Positions 43,503 through 55,798 of a stretch of DNA of 56,064 bases are shown one piece after another. The notes beneath the pieces are model-generated. The model did no database searches, was not told the DNA's origin, and saw nothing but the letters and a program-made list of their open reading frames with translations. The stretch is from Anaerolineales bacterium (GTDB lineage Bacteria > Chloroflexota > Anaerolineae > Anaerolineales > RBG-16-64-43), in the NCBI GenBank assembly GCA_016928575.1, contig JAFGKK010000069.1, positions 1-56,064 of the forward strand, read 5' to 3'. The first letter of the stretch is position 1; each line of letters begins with the position of its first letter. The translations under genes and the position numbers were made by a program.

Positions 43503-43931
43503 CTATTTGCGGGACTTCCGCGCCGCATCGAGGCGCAGCTGCGAGCGCCGCAGGGAGGCCATCGCTTTGAGGTATTCGTCGGTCCGTTCTCCGGGCGCCT
43601 GCTTTAGCAGTTCCTCGGCCCGCGCCTTGGCGGCCTCGGCCCGCGCCACGTCGATCTCTTCCACGCGCTCGCCCACGTCCGCCAGCACCGTCACCGCGTC
43701 CGGCAGGACTTCCATGATTCCGCCCGCGATCGCAAACGCCTGCTCCTTTTCGCCCTGCTTGACGACCAGGATCCCGTAGGACAGCGTGGTCAACAGCGGC
43801 GTGTGATGGGGGAGGATTCCCATCACGCCCTCGCTTGCGGGGGCGATGACCATGTCCGCCTCCCCCGAAAACAACGGCCGGTCCTGGGTGACGATGTCGC
43901 AGCGGATGGGCACGGAGGTATCCTTCCTCAT
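43503..43931 (-). CDS. atpC: ATP synthase F1 epsilon subunit
   Basis: The 142-residue protein shows the epsilon beta-sandwich: IRCDIVTQDRPLFSGEADMVIAPASEGVMGILPHHTPL is the family's start, and FAIAGGIMEVLPDAVTVLAD ends the sandwich. A C-terminal two-helix domain (ARAEAAKARAEELLKQ) follows. It belongs to the rotor stalk and can inhibit ATP hydrolysis. It is last in the run atpA-atpG-atpD-atpC, separated from atpD by a 77-base gap that carries a strong hairpin. Confidence 0.94.
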   Translation of the reverse strand: MRKDTSVPIRCDIVTQDRPLFSGEADMVIAPASEGVMGILPHHTPLLTTLSYGILVVKQGEKEQAFAIAGGIMEVLPDAVTVLADVGERVEEIDVARAEAAKARAEELLKQAPGERTDEYLKAMASLRRSQLRLDAARKSRK

Positions 43932-43944
43932 CCCTATCCCCCGT

Positions 43945-43988
43945 CCCCTTCCCCCTCTCCTGACTTATGTCAGGAGAGGGGGAAGGGG
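43945..43988. repeat. Hairpin repeat in the atpD-atpC gap
   Basis: CCCCTTCCCCCTCTCCTGAC (43945-43964), loop TTAT, and the exact complement (43969-43988). The same sequence returns at the right edge of the window (about 56030-56064) with TTATGCCAGGAGA. On the mRNA this 20-bp stem could affect atpC expression or stability. Confidence 0.88.
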
Positions 43989-44008
43989 TGAAGGGGTAGG
44001 GGGTGAGG

Positions 44009-46377
<2,369 letters not shown>

Positions 46378-46381
46378 CGGC

Positions 46382-48043
<1,662 letters not shown>

Positions 48044-48051
48044 GTAGGATC

Positions 48052-49122
48052 CTATGCGGTCAGCGCGGCGACGGCCGCGGAATCCAGCTTGCGCAGGACG
48101 GCCAGGAGCAGCTGGAGCGCCGCATCGTAATCCGCGCGGTGGAGGATGCCGCTGTGCGAGTGGATGTGGCGCGTCGGAACCCCCAGCACCACGGTCGGCA
48201 CGCCGGTCTTGTGCAGGTGGATCGCCGCGCCGTCGGTCGCGCCGCCTTCCATCACCGAGGTCTGCAGCGGAAGCGAGAGCTCCTGGGCGGTGTCCATCAC
48301 CAGGTCGCGCAGGCGCAGGTTGGGGATCATCCGCGCGTCGAACAGCATCACCGTCGGCCCCCGGCCGAGTTTGACCGCCGACTGGTCTTCGGTGATCCCC
48401 GGCACGTCGCCGGCGATGTCGGATTCGAGGACGATCGCCGCGTCGGGATGGACGGCCTCGACGCTGGTGGTCGCGCCGCGCAAGCCGACTTCCTCCATCA
48501 CCGTGGCCGCGCCGCAGACGGTGTTGGGGTGGCTTTCGCCCTTCAGCGCCTCGAGGGCTTGGATCATCAGCGCCACCCCGACCCGGTCGTCGAAGGCCTT
48601 GGACAGGTAGGTGCGGCCGCCGGCCAAGGCGGTGAACTGGGCTTGGGGTACGGCCGGATCGCCTGCGCGGACGCCGGCCTGTTCGACTTCCTCCTTGGAG
48701 GTGGCGCCGATGTCGATGTACATGTCCTTCTTCTTCACCACCTTCTCGCGCTCGTCGGGAGGCAGCAGGTGCGGCGGCTTGGCGCCGATCACGCCCGCGA
48801 CCTTTCCTTTCGCGGTCATGATCGTCACCCGCTGGCCGAGCAAGACCTGGTCGAACCATCCGCCGAGGGGGACGAACTTCAGAAATCCCTCCTTGGTGAC
48901 CAGCTTGATCATGAATCCGATCTCGTCCATGTGCCCGGCGATCATCACCGTCGGGTTTTTGGCGGCGCCCTGTTTGCGGCAGATCAGGCTTCCGATTTTG
49001 TCCTTTTCGATCGCGCCCAGGCCGGCTAGGCGTTTTTCCACCACGGCGCGGATTTCCGCCTCGTGGCCCGAGACGCCGTTGGCTTCGGTGAGTTCCTTTA
49101 ATAGAAGGGTTGTGTCGTCCAT
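48052..49122 (-). CDS. M42 family metallopeptidase (FrvX/glutamyl aminopeptidase-like)
   Basis: A 356-residue cytoplasmic di-zinc aminopeptidase. Metal and catalytic positions are visible: [11 protein letters not shown] (His and Asp), [11 protein letters not shown] (bridging Asp), [11 protein letters not shown] (catalytic Glu pair), [12 protein letters not shown] (Asp) and [11 protein letters not shown] (His). The family forms tetrahedral dodecamers that trim peptides released by proteases. It lies directly upstream of atpA with 8 bases between, an unusual place, suggesting co-transcription with the F1 genes. Confidence 0.92.
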   Translation of the reverse strand: MDDTTLLLKELTEANGVSGHEAEIRAVVEKRLAGLGAIEKDKIGSLICRKQGAAKNPTVMIAGHMDEIGFMIKLVTKEGFLKFVPLGGWFDQVLLGQRVTIMTAKGKVAGVIGAKPPHLLPPDEREKVVKKKDMYIDIGATSKEEVEQAGVRAGDPAVPQAQFTALAGGRTYLSKAFDDRVGVALMIQALEALKGESHPNTVCGAATVMEEVGLRGATTSVEAVHPDAAIVLESDIAGDVPGITEDQSAVKLGRGPTVMLFDARMIPNLRLRDLVMDTAQELSLPLQTSVMEGGATDGAAIHLHKTGVPTVVLGVPTRHIHSHSGILHRADYDAALQLLLAVLRKLDSAAVAALTA

Positions 49123-49171
49123 GGGGGTCTCCGAAAATCCGGGAAATCATACCGGAACGGGATGGATTTGT

Positions 49172-49357
49172 CTAGCAAATGGGTTTTCGAAGGCGCGGCC
49201 TCAGGCGTTGGCGTCGGCGGGCGGTGGAAAATTGAAAGAAGGTATTCAGATCGGCTCGATTGTGCAGGGCTTGGAACAACGGAACGCGGTAGGGGAGGAT
49301 TTCGTTGTTGAGGAAGACGACCAAAGGCGTTCGGAAGGCGGATGGGGAGGCGGCCAT
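49172..49357 (-). pseudogene. Truncated glycosyltransferase N-terminus
   Basis: The 61-codon frame reads MAASPSAFRTPLVVFLNNEI then LPYRVPLFQALHNRADLNTF. FLNNEILPYRVPLFQAL is the typical first strand and helix of a GT-B glycosyltransferase. Everything after about residue 45 is lost and the end is Arg-rich filler. It starts 16 bases behind ruvA on the same strand, so it may still be transcribed. A full gene probably once followed ruvA. Confidence 0.6.
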
Positions 49358-49373
49358 CGAAAAGGAGGCGGCC

Positions 49374-49952
49374 TTATTTCCGGTCGAGCGATTGCAGTGC
49401 CAGGCGCAGGCGGGTTTCCGCATCGGCGGGTGCGTCGGCCGGGATGCGCTGCAGCGCCGCCTGGGCCTCGACGATTGAATAACCGAGCGAGGTCAGCGCG
49501 GCGACCACCTCGGTGTCGGTCTCGCTCCATCCCGGTGCGGCCGCACCCGCTTCGCCCGCGAGCCGGTCCTTTAAATGAAAGATGATTTTTTCGGCGGTCT
49601 TCTTTCCCACGCCGGGAATCCCGGAGAGCCGCTCCGGCGCCCCACGCGCCACGGCCTGGCGCAGGGTGTCGGTGGAAAAATGCGAAAGCAGCGAAAGCGC
49701 GACTTTCGGACCGATCCCGCTGATGCCGAGCAGGAGTTCGAAGAAGGAGAGTTGGTCGGGGGTGTCGAAGCCGAACAGCGCCAACGCATCTTCGCGGACC
49801 AGCAGGTGGGTGAATAAGGCGAGGTCCTGTCCGGCGCGGGCGCGGGCTGCCAACGGGGCGGGAACCGACACCCTGACCCCCAGGCCGCCAAGATCGATGA
49901 TGATCCAGGAATCCCCGGTTTGTTGGACGCCGCCCCGAATGGATGCGATCAT
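49374..49952 (-). CDS. ruvA: Holliday junction branch migration protein RuvA
   Basis: The 192-residue protein has the N-terminal OB-fold (MIASIRGGVQQTGDSWIIID), the tandem helix-hairpin-helix region (FELLLGISGIGPKVALSLL and LSGIPGVGKKTAEKII) and the C-terminal domain III (EVVAALTSLGYSIVEAQAAL) that touches RuvB. It binds four-way junctions. The start overlaps the ruvC stop by four bases; ruvB is not in the window. Confidence 0.95.
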   Translation of the reverse strand: MIASIRGGVQQTGDSWIIIDLGGLGVRVSVPAPLAARARAGQDLALFTHLLVREDALALFGFDTPDQLSFFELLLGISGIGPKVALSLLSHFSTDTLRQAVARGAPERLSGIPGVGKKTAEKIIFHLKDRLAGEAGAAAPGWSETDTEVVAALTSLGYSIVEAQAALQRIPADAPADAETRLRLALQSLDRK

Positions 49953-50443
49953 CCCGCCTCCGCGATGCGCGCGATCTTATACGAGTGCGCGTGGCAGATG
50001 GCCACCGCCAGCGCGTCGGCGGCGTCGTCCGGCCGAGGAATCTCCGCCAACCGGAGCAGGGTTCGGACCATCGTTTGCACTTGGCGCTTCTCCGCGCCGC
50101 CGTAGCCGGTGACGGCCTGCTTGACCTCCAACGGCGTGTACTCACTCACCGGCAGGCGCCCTTCGGCCAAGGCCAGCAGCGCGGCGCCGCGCGCCTGGCC
50201 GACCGAGAGGGCGGTGCGCACGTTCTTCTGGAAAAACAGACTCTCCACCGCCGCCGATTCGGGCGCATGGAGAGCGAAGATTTGGATCAGGCGGTCGTGC
50301 AGTTCCAGCAGGCGCAACGGCATCGGCATATCGGCCGGCGTGCATATCGTCCCGAAGGCGATCGGGGTCAGCCGGCCGGCGTTTTCCTCGATCACCCCGT
50401 ATCCGGTGGTGGCGGTTCCAGGATCGATTCCGACGACGCGCAT
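49949..50443 (-). CDS. ruvC: Holliday junction resolvase RuvC
   Basis: A 164-residue RNase H-fold endonuclease. Acidic catalytic residues are visible in VVGIDPGTATTGYGV (Asp7), AVESLFFQKN (Glu) and PDDAADALAVAICHAH (Asp pair). It cuts Holliday junctions symmetrically with RuvAB. It overlaps ruvA by four bases and follows the YebC gene by 12 bases, so yebC-ruvC-ruvA form one operon, a common bacterial arrangement. Confidence 0.95.
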   Translation of the reverse strand: MRVVGIDPGTATTGYGVIEENAGRLTPIAFGTICTPADMPMPLRLLELHDRLIQIFALHAPESAAVESLFFQKNVRTALSVGQARGAALLALAEGRLPVSEYTPLEVKQAVTGYGGAEKRQVQTMVRTLLRLAEIPRPDDAADALAVAICHAHSYKIARIAEAG

Positions 50444-50455
50444 GCACCTCCCCGC

Positions 50456-51214
50456 CTAGGCGGCGGTTTCCATCGCCGCCACCGCTTCGTCGGTCACGAG
50501 CAGGTTGGAATACACCGTGTTCACGTCGTCCAGCTCCTCGAGCTGTTCGATGACCTTCATTACCTGGACGGCCTTTTCGGCGTTCAGCTCGGTGTGCTGG
50601 TTGGGCTCCATCCGCAGGGTGGATTCTTCCGGGGCGATTTTGTCGATCCGCAGTCGTTCGCTGATGCCTTTGAAGGCGTCGACGGGGGCGAAGATTTCGA
50701 TCGTGTCCTTGCCGATTTGCACGTCTTCGGCTCCGGCGTCGACGGCCGCTTCGAAGATCTTATCCGGGTTGAGCCCCGCGGCCGGGATGGAGAAGTAAGC
50801 CTTGCGGGAGAACTGCCAGGCGACCGAACCGCCCTCGCCCAAGCTGCCTCCGGCGCGGGTCAGGATCCGCCGCACCTCGGCCACCGCACGGTTGCGGTTG
50901 TCGGTCACCACTTCAATCAGCAGAGCGATTCCGTGCGGGGCGTACCCTTCATAGGTCACCTGTTCGATCGCGCCGCCTTCCTTGTCCTCGCCGGTTCCGC
51001 GTTTGATGGCCCGCTCGACGTTCTCCTTGGGCATGTTGTTGGAGCGGGCTTTGTCCACCGCCAGACGCAGTTTAAAGTTGCTTTCCGGATCGCCGCCGCC
51101 CTCGCGCGCCGCGAGGACGATCTCGCGGGCGAGGCGGGTGAACAGTTGGCCGCGTTTGGCGTCGGCGGCGCCCTTCTTGCGTTTGATGGTTGCCCACTTG
51201 GAATGGCCGGACAT
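50456..51214 (-). CDS. yebC: YebC/PmpR-family protein
   Basis: The ATG at 51214 behind AGGAG opens the invariant MSGHSKWATIKRKKGAADAKRG. The 252-residue protein also has NMPKENVERAIKRGTGEDK and YEGYAPHGIALLIEVVTDNRNRA. Family members are described as transcriptional regulators and, more recently, as factors that relieve ribosome stalling at proline stretches. The latter would suit a genome so rich in Pro/Thr tethers, but this is inference. Upstream frames belong to the repeat region. Confidence 0.95.
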   Translation of the reverse strand: MSGHSKWATIKRKKGAADAKRGQLFTRLAREIVLAAREGGGDPESNFKLRLAVDKARSNNMPKENVERAIKRGTGEDKEGGAIEQVTYEGYAPHGIALLIEVVTDNRNRAVAEVRRILTRAGGSLGEGGSVAWQFSRKAYFSIPAAGLNPDKIFEAAVDAGAEDVQIGKDTIEIFAPVDAFKGISERLRIDKIAPEESTLRMEPNQHTELNAEKAVQVMKVIEQLEELDDVNTVYSNLLVTDEAVAAMETAA

Positions 51215-51290
51215 AGGGGATTCTCCTGGAAAACAACGTTTGGACGCGGAGGATGTGAGGTTGTGGAACGCGCGGATTATACCATTCCCG

Positions 51291-51660
51291 CCCCCTCCTC
51301 TGTCCTCCCCCGATAAGCCTAAACCGCTTATCGGGGGAGGATTTCTCCCGGCGGAATCCTCCCCCGTTTCTTGCGAAGCGGAAACGGGAGAGGGAGGGGA
51401 GGGGTCGCACGGTTCCCCGATTCTGTCCTCCCGGCGGAATCCTCCCCCGTTTCTTGCGAAGCGGAAACGGGGGAGGGAGGGGAGGGGGCGCACAGTTCCC
51501 CACTTCTGTCCTCCCGGCGGAATCCCCCCCGCTTCCCGCGAAGCGGAAACGGGGGAGGGAGGGGAGGGGGCGCACGGTTCCCCGATTCTGTCCTCCCGGC
51601 GGAATCCTCCCCCGTTTCCCGCGAAGCGGAAACGGGGGAGGGAGGGGAGGTGGCAGAATT
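51291..51660. repeat. Hairpin block plus 83-bp tandem repeats
   Basis: A 16-bp-stem hairpin, TCCTCCCCCGATAAGC at 51303-51318 with its complement at 51326-51341, is followed by about four tandem units of 83 bases (GCGGAAT at 51351, 51434, 51517 and 51599). Each unit holds an inner inverted repeat around GCGAAGC (TCCCCCGTTTC against GAAACGGGGGA). The gap 51215-51730 has no gene besides these repeats. Confidence 0.92.
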
Positions 51661-51730
51661 CCTAGCGGTAAAATTGAGTATTATTGGATCGGTATTCCTA
51701 TTACCATAAAAACGAAGCGAAGGAGGAGCC

Positions 51731-52300
51731 ATGGTCGTCAAAGGAGGACGGAATATCATTCTGGGCGCCGTCGTTCTGACATTAGCCTGCAGCGGCGTTT
51801 CCAACGTGTCAAGGTCAACGCGGACGCCTGTTATTCCTTCGGATATTCCGATACTTATCGAGCGGACCGCGGAGGTCGAGCAGAACCTCGCGCCCAGCCG
51901 AACGGCGCTTCCTTCCCCGACCGCGACTCCGTCCAGGGAACCCGTCCCGGGGATCGACTCCCCGGTTGTCGTCCAAGAGATATCCCTTAAAGTATACAAG
52001 GCGGAGGTTGTCGATTCCTGGGAGGGCTATTCTCCCAAAGATGGGGGCCATTTCCTGGTCGTGTACGTCAAGGTTGTGTCCGGAGTCATTTCCATGTCCG
52101 ACCTCATTGATTGGAAGATGGCTTTGACCGACACAAAGGGAACGGTGTACCGGCGGGCAGGAGCGATGGTTCATACGGATGATTCGCCGGACGAAGCCTC
52201 CTGGGGCGAATGGGTTTTTGATATTCCCGGTTTGGGACCTTCATTCCTGTTCCATTTTCCGGAAGGCCCCGCGGTTCCCTTGGATTCTCTCATCGCGTGA
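51731..52300 (+). CDS. Small lipoprotein of unknown function
   Basis: The ATG follows GAAGGAGGAGCC. The 189-residue product has a signal (GGRNIILGAVVLTLAC) with lipidated Cys20, a Ser/Thr/Pro tether (LPSPTATPSREPVPG) and a domain of about 110 residues rich in beta strands (EISLKVYKAEVVDSWEGYS, HFLVVYVKVVSG), reminiscent of DUF4352-type immunoglobulin-like domains. The family assignment is tentative. The gene is flanked on both sides by copies of the same hairpin block. Confidence 0.75.
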   Translation: MVVKGGRNIILGAVVLTLACSGVSNVSRSTRTPVIPSDIPILIERTAEVEQNLAPSRTALPSPTATPSREPVPGIDSPVVVQEISLKVYKAEVVDSWEGYSPKDGGHFLVVYVKVVSGVISMSDLIDWKMALTDTKGTVYRRAGAMVHTDDSPDEASWGEWVFDIPGLGPSFLFHFPEGPAVPLDSLIA

Positions 52301-52314
52301 TCCGTAATCGGCTT

Positions 52315-52430
52315 CCCCCTCCTCTGTCCTCCCCCGATAAGCCTAAACCGCTTATCGGGGGAGGATTCCTCCCGGCGGAATCCTCCCCCGTTTTACCGCG
52401 AAGCGGGAATGGGGCAGGGAGGGGAGGGGC
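52315..52430. repeat. Second copy of the hairpin block
   Basis: 52315-52393 equals 51291-51369 with one mismatch, same orientation, 1024 bases apart, including the hairpin at 52327-52342 and 52350-52365. Here only one 83-bp-like unit follows. It lies just upstream of the sigma factor gene. Confidence 0.92.
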
Positions 52431-52470
52431 CGGGTGTTCTGCGTTCGGGAATCTAGTATCATTGCCCGCC

Positions 52471-53085
52471 ATGGACGAAGGTTTACTGATCCGGGAAGCC
52501 CAGGGCGGAGACCTGGACGCGTTCAACCGGCTGGTGCTGGCGCACCAGAACCACGCCTATGGATTCGCCTACCGGATGCTGGGCGAATCGGAAAGCGCGG
52601 CCGACGCCGCCCAACAGGCGTTCCTCTCCGCTTACCGCCATCTGCGCGAGCTGCGCGGACAATCCTTCCGGGCCTGGCTGCTGCGGATCGTCGCCAACGC
52701 CTGCTTCGATGAACTGCGGCGGCGCAAGCGCCGCCCGGCGGTCTCGATCGAGGATCTCAGCGCGGGCGATGAAAACGGCGGCGGAGAATCGCTCCAGATC
52801 CTGGCCGATCCGGCGGAGGGGCCGGAGTCGGCCGCCGTGCGGTCGGACCTCCGCCGGGCGATTGAGGACTGCCTCGCCGAGCTTCCGCCGGATCAGCGGG
52901 CGACCATCCTGTTGGTCGACGTCCACGCGCAGGATTACTCCGAAGCGGCCCGCGCCCTGCGGGTGGCGTTGGGCACGGTCAAGAGCCGGGTCGCCCGCGC
53001 CCGCGCCCAGTTGCGGGATTGCCTGCGGTCGAAGGGGGAACTTCCGCGGGCGGCGCGCCGTCTGGAGAGTGAGGCCCGAGCATGA
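52471..53085 (+). CDS. ECF-type RNA polymerase sigma factor
   Basis: The 204-residue protein has region 2 (about 5-75: LIREAQGGDLDAFNRLVLAH, AADAAQQAFLSAYRHL, FRAWLLRIVANACFDELRRR) and region 4 (about 125-185: CLAELPPDQRATILLVDV, ALRVALGTVKSRVARARAQL). The start at 52471 fits both the domain and family length; the open frame upstream runs through repeats. Its TGA overlaps the ATG of the next gene by four bases. It should direct transcription in response to an envelope signal, released by the anti-sigma factor encoded next. Confidence 0.93.
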   Translation: MDEGLLIREAQGGDLDAFNRLVLAHQNHAYGFAYRMLGESESAADAAQQAFLSAYRHLRELRGQSFRAWLLRIVANACFDELRRRKRRPAVSIEDLSAGDENGGGESLQILADPAEGPESAAVRSDLRRAIEDCLAELPPDQRATILLVDVHAQDYSEAARALRVALGTVKSRVARARAQLRDCLRSKGELPRAARRLESEARA

Positions 53086-53858
53086 ATCCCCGCGCGCCGC
53101 AGGACGCCCGTTTGCTGGAACACCTCTCCGCATTCCTGGATGGAAAACTGACGGTTGCGGAGCAATCCACGTTGGAGGAACGGCTGGAGCGGGACGCGGA
53201 CCTCCGCGAACAGCTCGAATCCTTGCGCGCGGTCCGGGAGGTTTTACGGTCCCTGCCGCCGCAGGCGCCCCCGCGGCCGCTTACGCTTTCTCCGGCGCAA
53301 GCCGGCACAGCCCCGCGGCGGACGGCTTCCTTATCCCCGCGCTGGATGTCGCTGGGCTCGGCGTTCGCCGCCCTGGCGTTAGTGGTTGTTGTGTTGACGG
53401 ACGTGTCCTCCACCCGATCAACGCTGAATGCCGCCGCCCCGGAGGCTCCGCAGATGCTGTTCGCCGTCCCCGGGGAAAACCGCACCGCCGACGATGCCGC
53501 CGCGGAATGGGCGGGGGAGGACGCCGCGCCGGCCGCTGCCGAGGAAAGCGCCTCGCCGCCGCCCGCCGCGACCCGGTCCGGCACTCAGGAGAAATCGGCC
53601 GGGATAGGCGCCGCCGCGGAGCGGACCGAACCGCCCGCGCCGACTTCCACGCAAGCCTTGGACGTTTGCGAGGCGCAAAGCGGAACCGATGGGGCGCTCG
53701 ATCCATGCGGTCCGACTGTCGCTTTCACCCCGCCGCCGGTGCGGGTATCTTTTTCCCGCGTGGGTTTTCGAAGCATTGCTCCGTACCTGGAAACAGCCCT
53801 CGCCCTGACGGCGGTGATCCTTGGCGCGCTGGCTATGGTCCTCCGGAAAAGAAAGTAG
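53082..53858 (+). CDS. Predicted membrane anti-sigma factor
   Basis: The 258-residue product overlaps the sigma gene (ATGA). Residues 1-60 form a helical cytoplasmic domain (LLEHLSAFLDGKLTVAEQST, RLERDADLREQLESL), like the anti-sigma domain of zinc-free family members: no His-x3-Cys-x2-Cys motif is present. A membrane segment lies at about 90-108 (SAFAALALVVVVLTDVSS), then an Ala/Pro-rich extracytoplasmic region with two cysteines (DVCEAQSGTDGALDPCG), and a second membrane segment near the C-terminus (ALALTAVILGALAMVLRKRK). Confidence 0.82.
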   Translation: MNPRAPQDARLLEHLSAFLDGKLTVAEQSTLEERLERDADLREQLESLRAVREVLRSLPPQAPPRPLTLSPAQAGTAPRRTASLSPRWMSLGSAFAALALVVVVLTDVSSTRSTLNAAAPEAPQMLFAVPGENRTADDAAAEWAGEDAAPAAAEESASPPPAATRSGTQEKSAGIGAAAERTEPPAPTSTQALDVCEAQSGTDGALDPCGPTVAFTPPPVRVSFSRVGFRSIAPYLETALALTAVILGALAMVLRKRK

Positions 53859-53892
53859 CCCCCTTTCCCCGCCTTCCGGTAAAATGCCTCGT

Positions 53893-54396
53893 ATGAAAAA
53901 CCCGCCGTGTAAAATCCGGCCTCTCCTTCCCGGGGATTGGCCCTCCGTCCGCGCGATCTACTTGGAGGGCATCGCTACGGGAGAGGCCACGTTCGAATCC
54001 GAAGCCCCGGGCTGGGAGGAGTGGGATTCCAAGCATCTGCCGGCCGGGCGGTTGGCCGCTGAAGCGGACGACGGCCTGGCGGGTTGGGCGGCGCTCGCTT
54101 CCGTTTCCGGCCGGCGCGTCTATGACGGGGTCGCCGAGGTCAGCGTGTATGTGGCGGCGGCGGCGCGCGGGATGGGAGAGGGGCGGGCGCTCCTCTCCGC
54201 GTTGATCGGAGAATCCGAACGGAACGGAATCTGGACCCTGCAGTCAGGGATCTTTCCGGAGAATACTGCCAGCCTGGCCTTGCACGAAACGTGCGGCTTC
54301 CGCATCGTCGGCCGGCGCGAACGGATCGGGAAGATGAACGGACGCTGGCGGGATGTGCTGCTCCTGGAAAGGCGCAGCGCCGTGACCGGACGCTAG
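53893..54396 (+). CDS. GNAT N-acetyltransferase, phosphinothricin/methionine-sulfoximine acetyltransferase-like
   Basis: The 167-residue protein (ATG at 53893; an ATG three codons earlier is equally possible) opens CKIRPLLPGDWPSVRAIYLE and has GEATFESEAPGWEEWD, the marks of the Pat/MddA branch of GNAT enzymes. The acetyl-CoA segment reads EVSVYVAAAARGMGEGRALL, and the branch's NTASLALHETCGFRIVGRRE follows. It probably acetylates an amino acid or analogue in the cytoplasm. It starts 34 bases after the anti-sigma gene. Confidence 0.9.
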   Translation: MKNPPCKIRPLLPGDWPSVRAIYLEGIATGEATFESEAPGWEEWDSKHLPAGRLAAEADDGLAGWAALASVSGRRVYDGVAEVSVYVAAAARGMGEGRALLSALIGESERNGIWTLQSGIFPENTASLALHETCGFRIVGRRERIGKMNGRWRDVLLLERRSAVTGR

Positions 54397-54460
54397 GCAT
54401 CCGCGGAACGCGCCGGCTTCTCCGTCCGCGCGCGGTTTTTCCTCCGCCCGGTGATTAGGA

Positions 54461-54466
54461 TATAAT
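54461..54466 (+). promoter_or_regulatory. Candidate -10 element upstream of the partner/GTPase genes
   Basis: A consensus TATAAT 31 bases before the ATG at 54498. The -35 position (54438-54443, TTTCCT) is weak. Confidence 0.42.
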
Positions 54467-54497
54467 CTTTTCACCGAGAGGAAGCGGTGTACGGTCC

Positions 54498-55226
54498 ATG
54501 AATTGGCTGCAGCGGTTGCTCTCCAAGCCGGAAAAACCACGAACGGAACAAGGGAAGCCCGCGGCCGGCCCCCAGGCTCCGGCTCCGCCCGCGCGCCCCG
54601 GAGGAACCGGTGCGCTCGACGTCTCCGCGGTGATGGATTCGCGCATCGACGCGGAAAAGCACCTGCGCGAGGTGCAGGAGAAAACCAACAAGCTGGCGGA
54701 GGATTTCGCCCGCGGCGAAGTCAACCGCGCCACCTTCATCCACCTCTACCAGCATTACCAACAGCAGCGCTCGGCCATCGAGCGGATGCTCGAGATCTCG
54801 CCGGAAAAATGGCGCCAGGCGGTCAGCCAGGGAGTGAGCATCGCCATCCGCCGCGAACACCACGCCAAGGCGCTCGGGTTTTCCATCTACGAAAGCGCCA
54901 GCGGAATGCCGATCTCGACCCTCGGCAAGTTCGACCTCGACCCGGCGCTGATGGTGCCGATGCTCTCCCAGTACCGCGAGGCCACGCGCGAGATCTTCGG
55001 ATCGCGCATGCGCTCGGGCCAGATCGAAAGCGGCCGCTGGCTGTGCTTCGTATCCGGCCAATTCACCACGCTGATCGCGCTTTACAACACCGAGCCGGCC
55101 GCGCGCCAGTTGCAGCTGCTCGAGGAGACCCACCTGTTCTTCGAGCGCGCCAACAAACCGCGCCTGCAGCAATCGCCCATCTCCGCCGAAGGCCTGGTCT
55201 TCCCGCACGAATACTATCTGCAATAA
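54498..55226 (+). CDS. Predicted GTPase partner, longin/roadblock-like C-terminal domain
   Basis: The 242-residue protein has a basic, Pro-rich N-terminus, a helical segment (about 45-100: SRIDAEKHLREVQEKTNKL, HLYQHYQQQRSAIERMLEIS) and a C-terminal alpha/beta domain of about 110 residues (KALGFSIYESASGMPIST, YREATREIFGSRMRSGQIE, WLCFVSGQFTTLIALYN, LLEETHLFFERANK). The pattern suggests a longin or roadblock-type fold, the class that serves as platform or GAP for Ras-like GTPases. It ends 33 bases before the Rab-like GTPase gene. The fold call is inference from pattern and neighbourhood; no named family was recognised. Confidence 0.6.
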   Translation: MNWLQRLLSKPEKPRTEQGKPAAGPQAPAPPARPGGTGALDVSAVMDSRIDAEKHLREVQEKTNKLAEDFARGEVNRATFIHLYQHYQQQRSAIERMLEISPEKWRQAVSQGVSIAIRREHHAKALGFSIYESASGMPISTLGKFDLDPALMVPMLSQYREATREIFGSRMRSGQIESGRWLCFVSGQFTTLIALYNTEPAARQLQLLEETHLFFERANKPRLQQSPISAEGLVFPHEYYLQ

Positions 55227-55259
55227 CCGCGCCCTCGGGCGGCGCAAGGAGCCTCGAGC

Positions 55260-55754
55260 ATGTCGGATATTCCTCTGTTCAAAGTGTCGGTGGCCGGGGA
55301 TGAAGCGGTCGGCAAGACCTCGCTGATCCGGCGCTATTGCGAGGGAAAATTCGAGCAATCGCGGGTCGCCACCATCGGCGTGGATTTCCAGACCAAGGTC
55401 GTGGAACTGCCCTCCGGCGCGGTCAAGCTTTCGATCTGGGACATGGCCGGGCAGGCCCGGTTCGAGGTCGTGCGCACCGGGATGTACCGCGGCAGCCGCG
55501 CCGTCGCGCTGGTGTTCGATCTGTCGAATCCGGAGACCCTGGAACACCTGCCCGCCTGGCTGACCGAAGCCCAGACCAACGCCAAGGGCACGAAAATTTT
55601 GGTGGTCGGAAACAAGCTGGACTTGGCGCCGGCGCGCGGCGCCGGAAAGGCCTTCGCGGATTCAGCCGGCGCGCCGTACGTGGAAACCAGCGCCCAATCC
55701 GGCGAGGGCGTGGCGCAAATGTTCGAGACTTTGGCGACCCTGGCGGTGGGCTGA
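55260..55754 (+). CDS. Rab/Ras-like small GTPase
   Basis: A 164-residue single-domain GTPase with all G boxes: P-loop GDEAVGKTS (13-21), switch I ATIGVDFQTK with Thr38, switch II WDMAGQARFEVVRTGMYRGS (Asp61, Gln65), NKLD (118-121) and TSAQ near residue 143. TIGVDF and the catalytic Gln are as in eukaryotic Rab proteins. There is no C-terminal cysteine for prenylation, so membrane binding would need a partner. It is encoded directly after the predicted partner protein, with which it likely forms a polarity or regulatory module in the cytoplasm. Confidence 0.93.
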   Translation: MSDIPLFKVSVAGDEAVGKTSLIRRYCEGKFEQSRVATIGVDFQTKVVELPSGAVKLSIWDMAGQARFEVVRTGMYRGSRAVALVFDLSNPETLEHLPAWLTEAQTNAKGTKILVVGNKLDLAPARGAGKAFADSAGAPYVETSAQSGEGVAQMFETLATLAVG

Positions 55755-55798
55755 CCTCTGCACCGGGAGTGATGAGGTTGGGGAAAAGGGGGATCGAA

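Noticed and set aside
51351-51660. CRISPR array
   Set aside because: The 83-base units are repeated in full including what would be spacers, and no cas genes are near.
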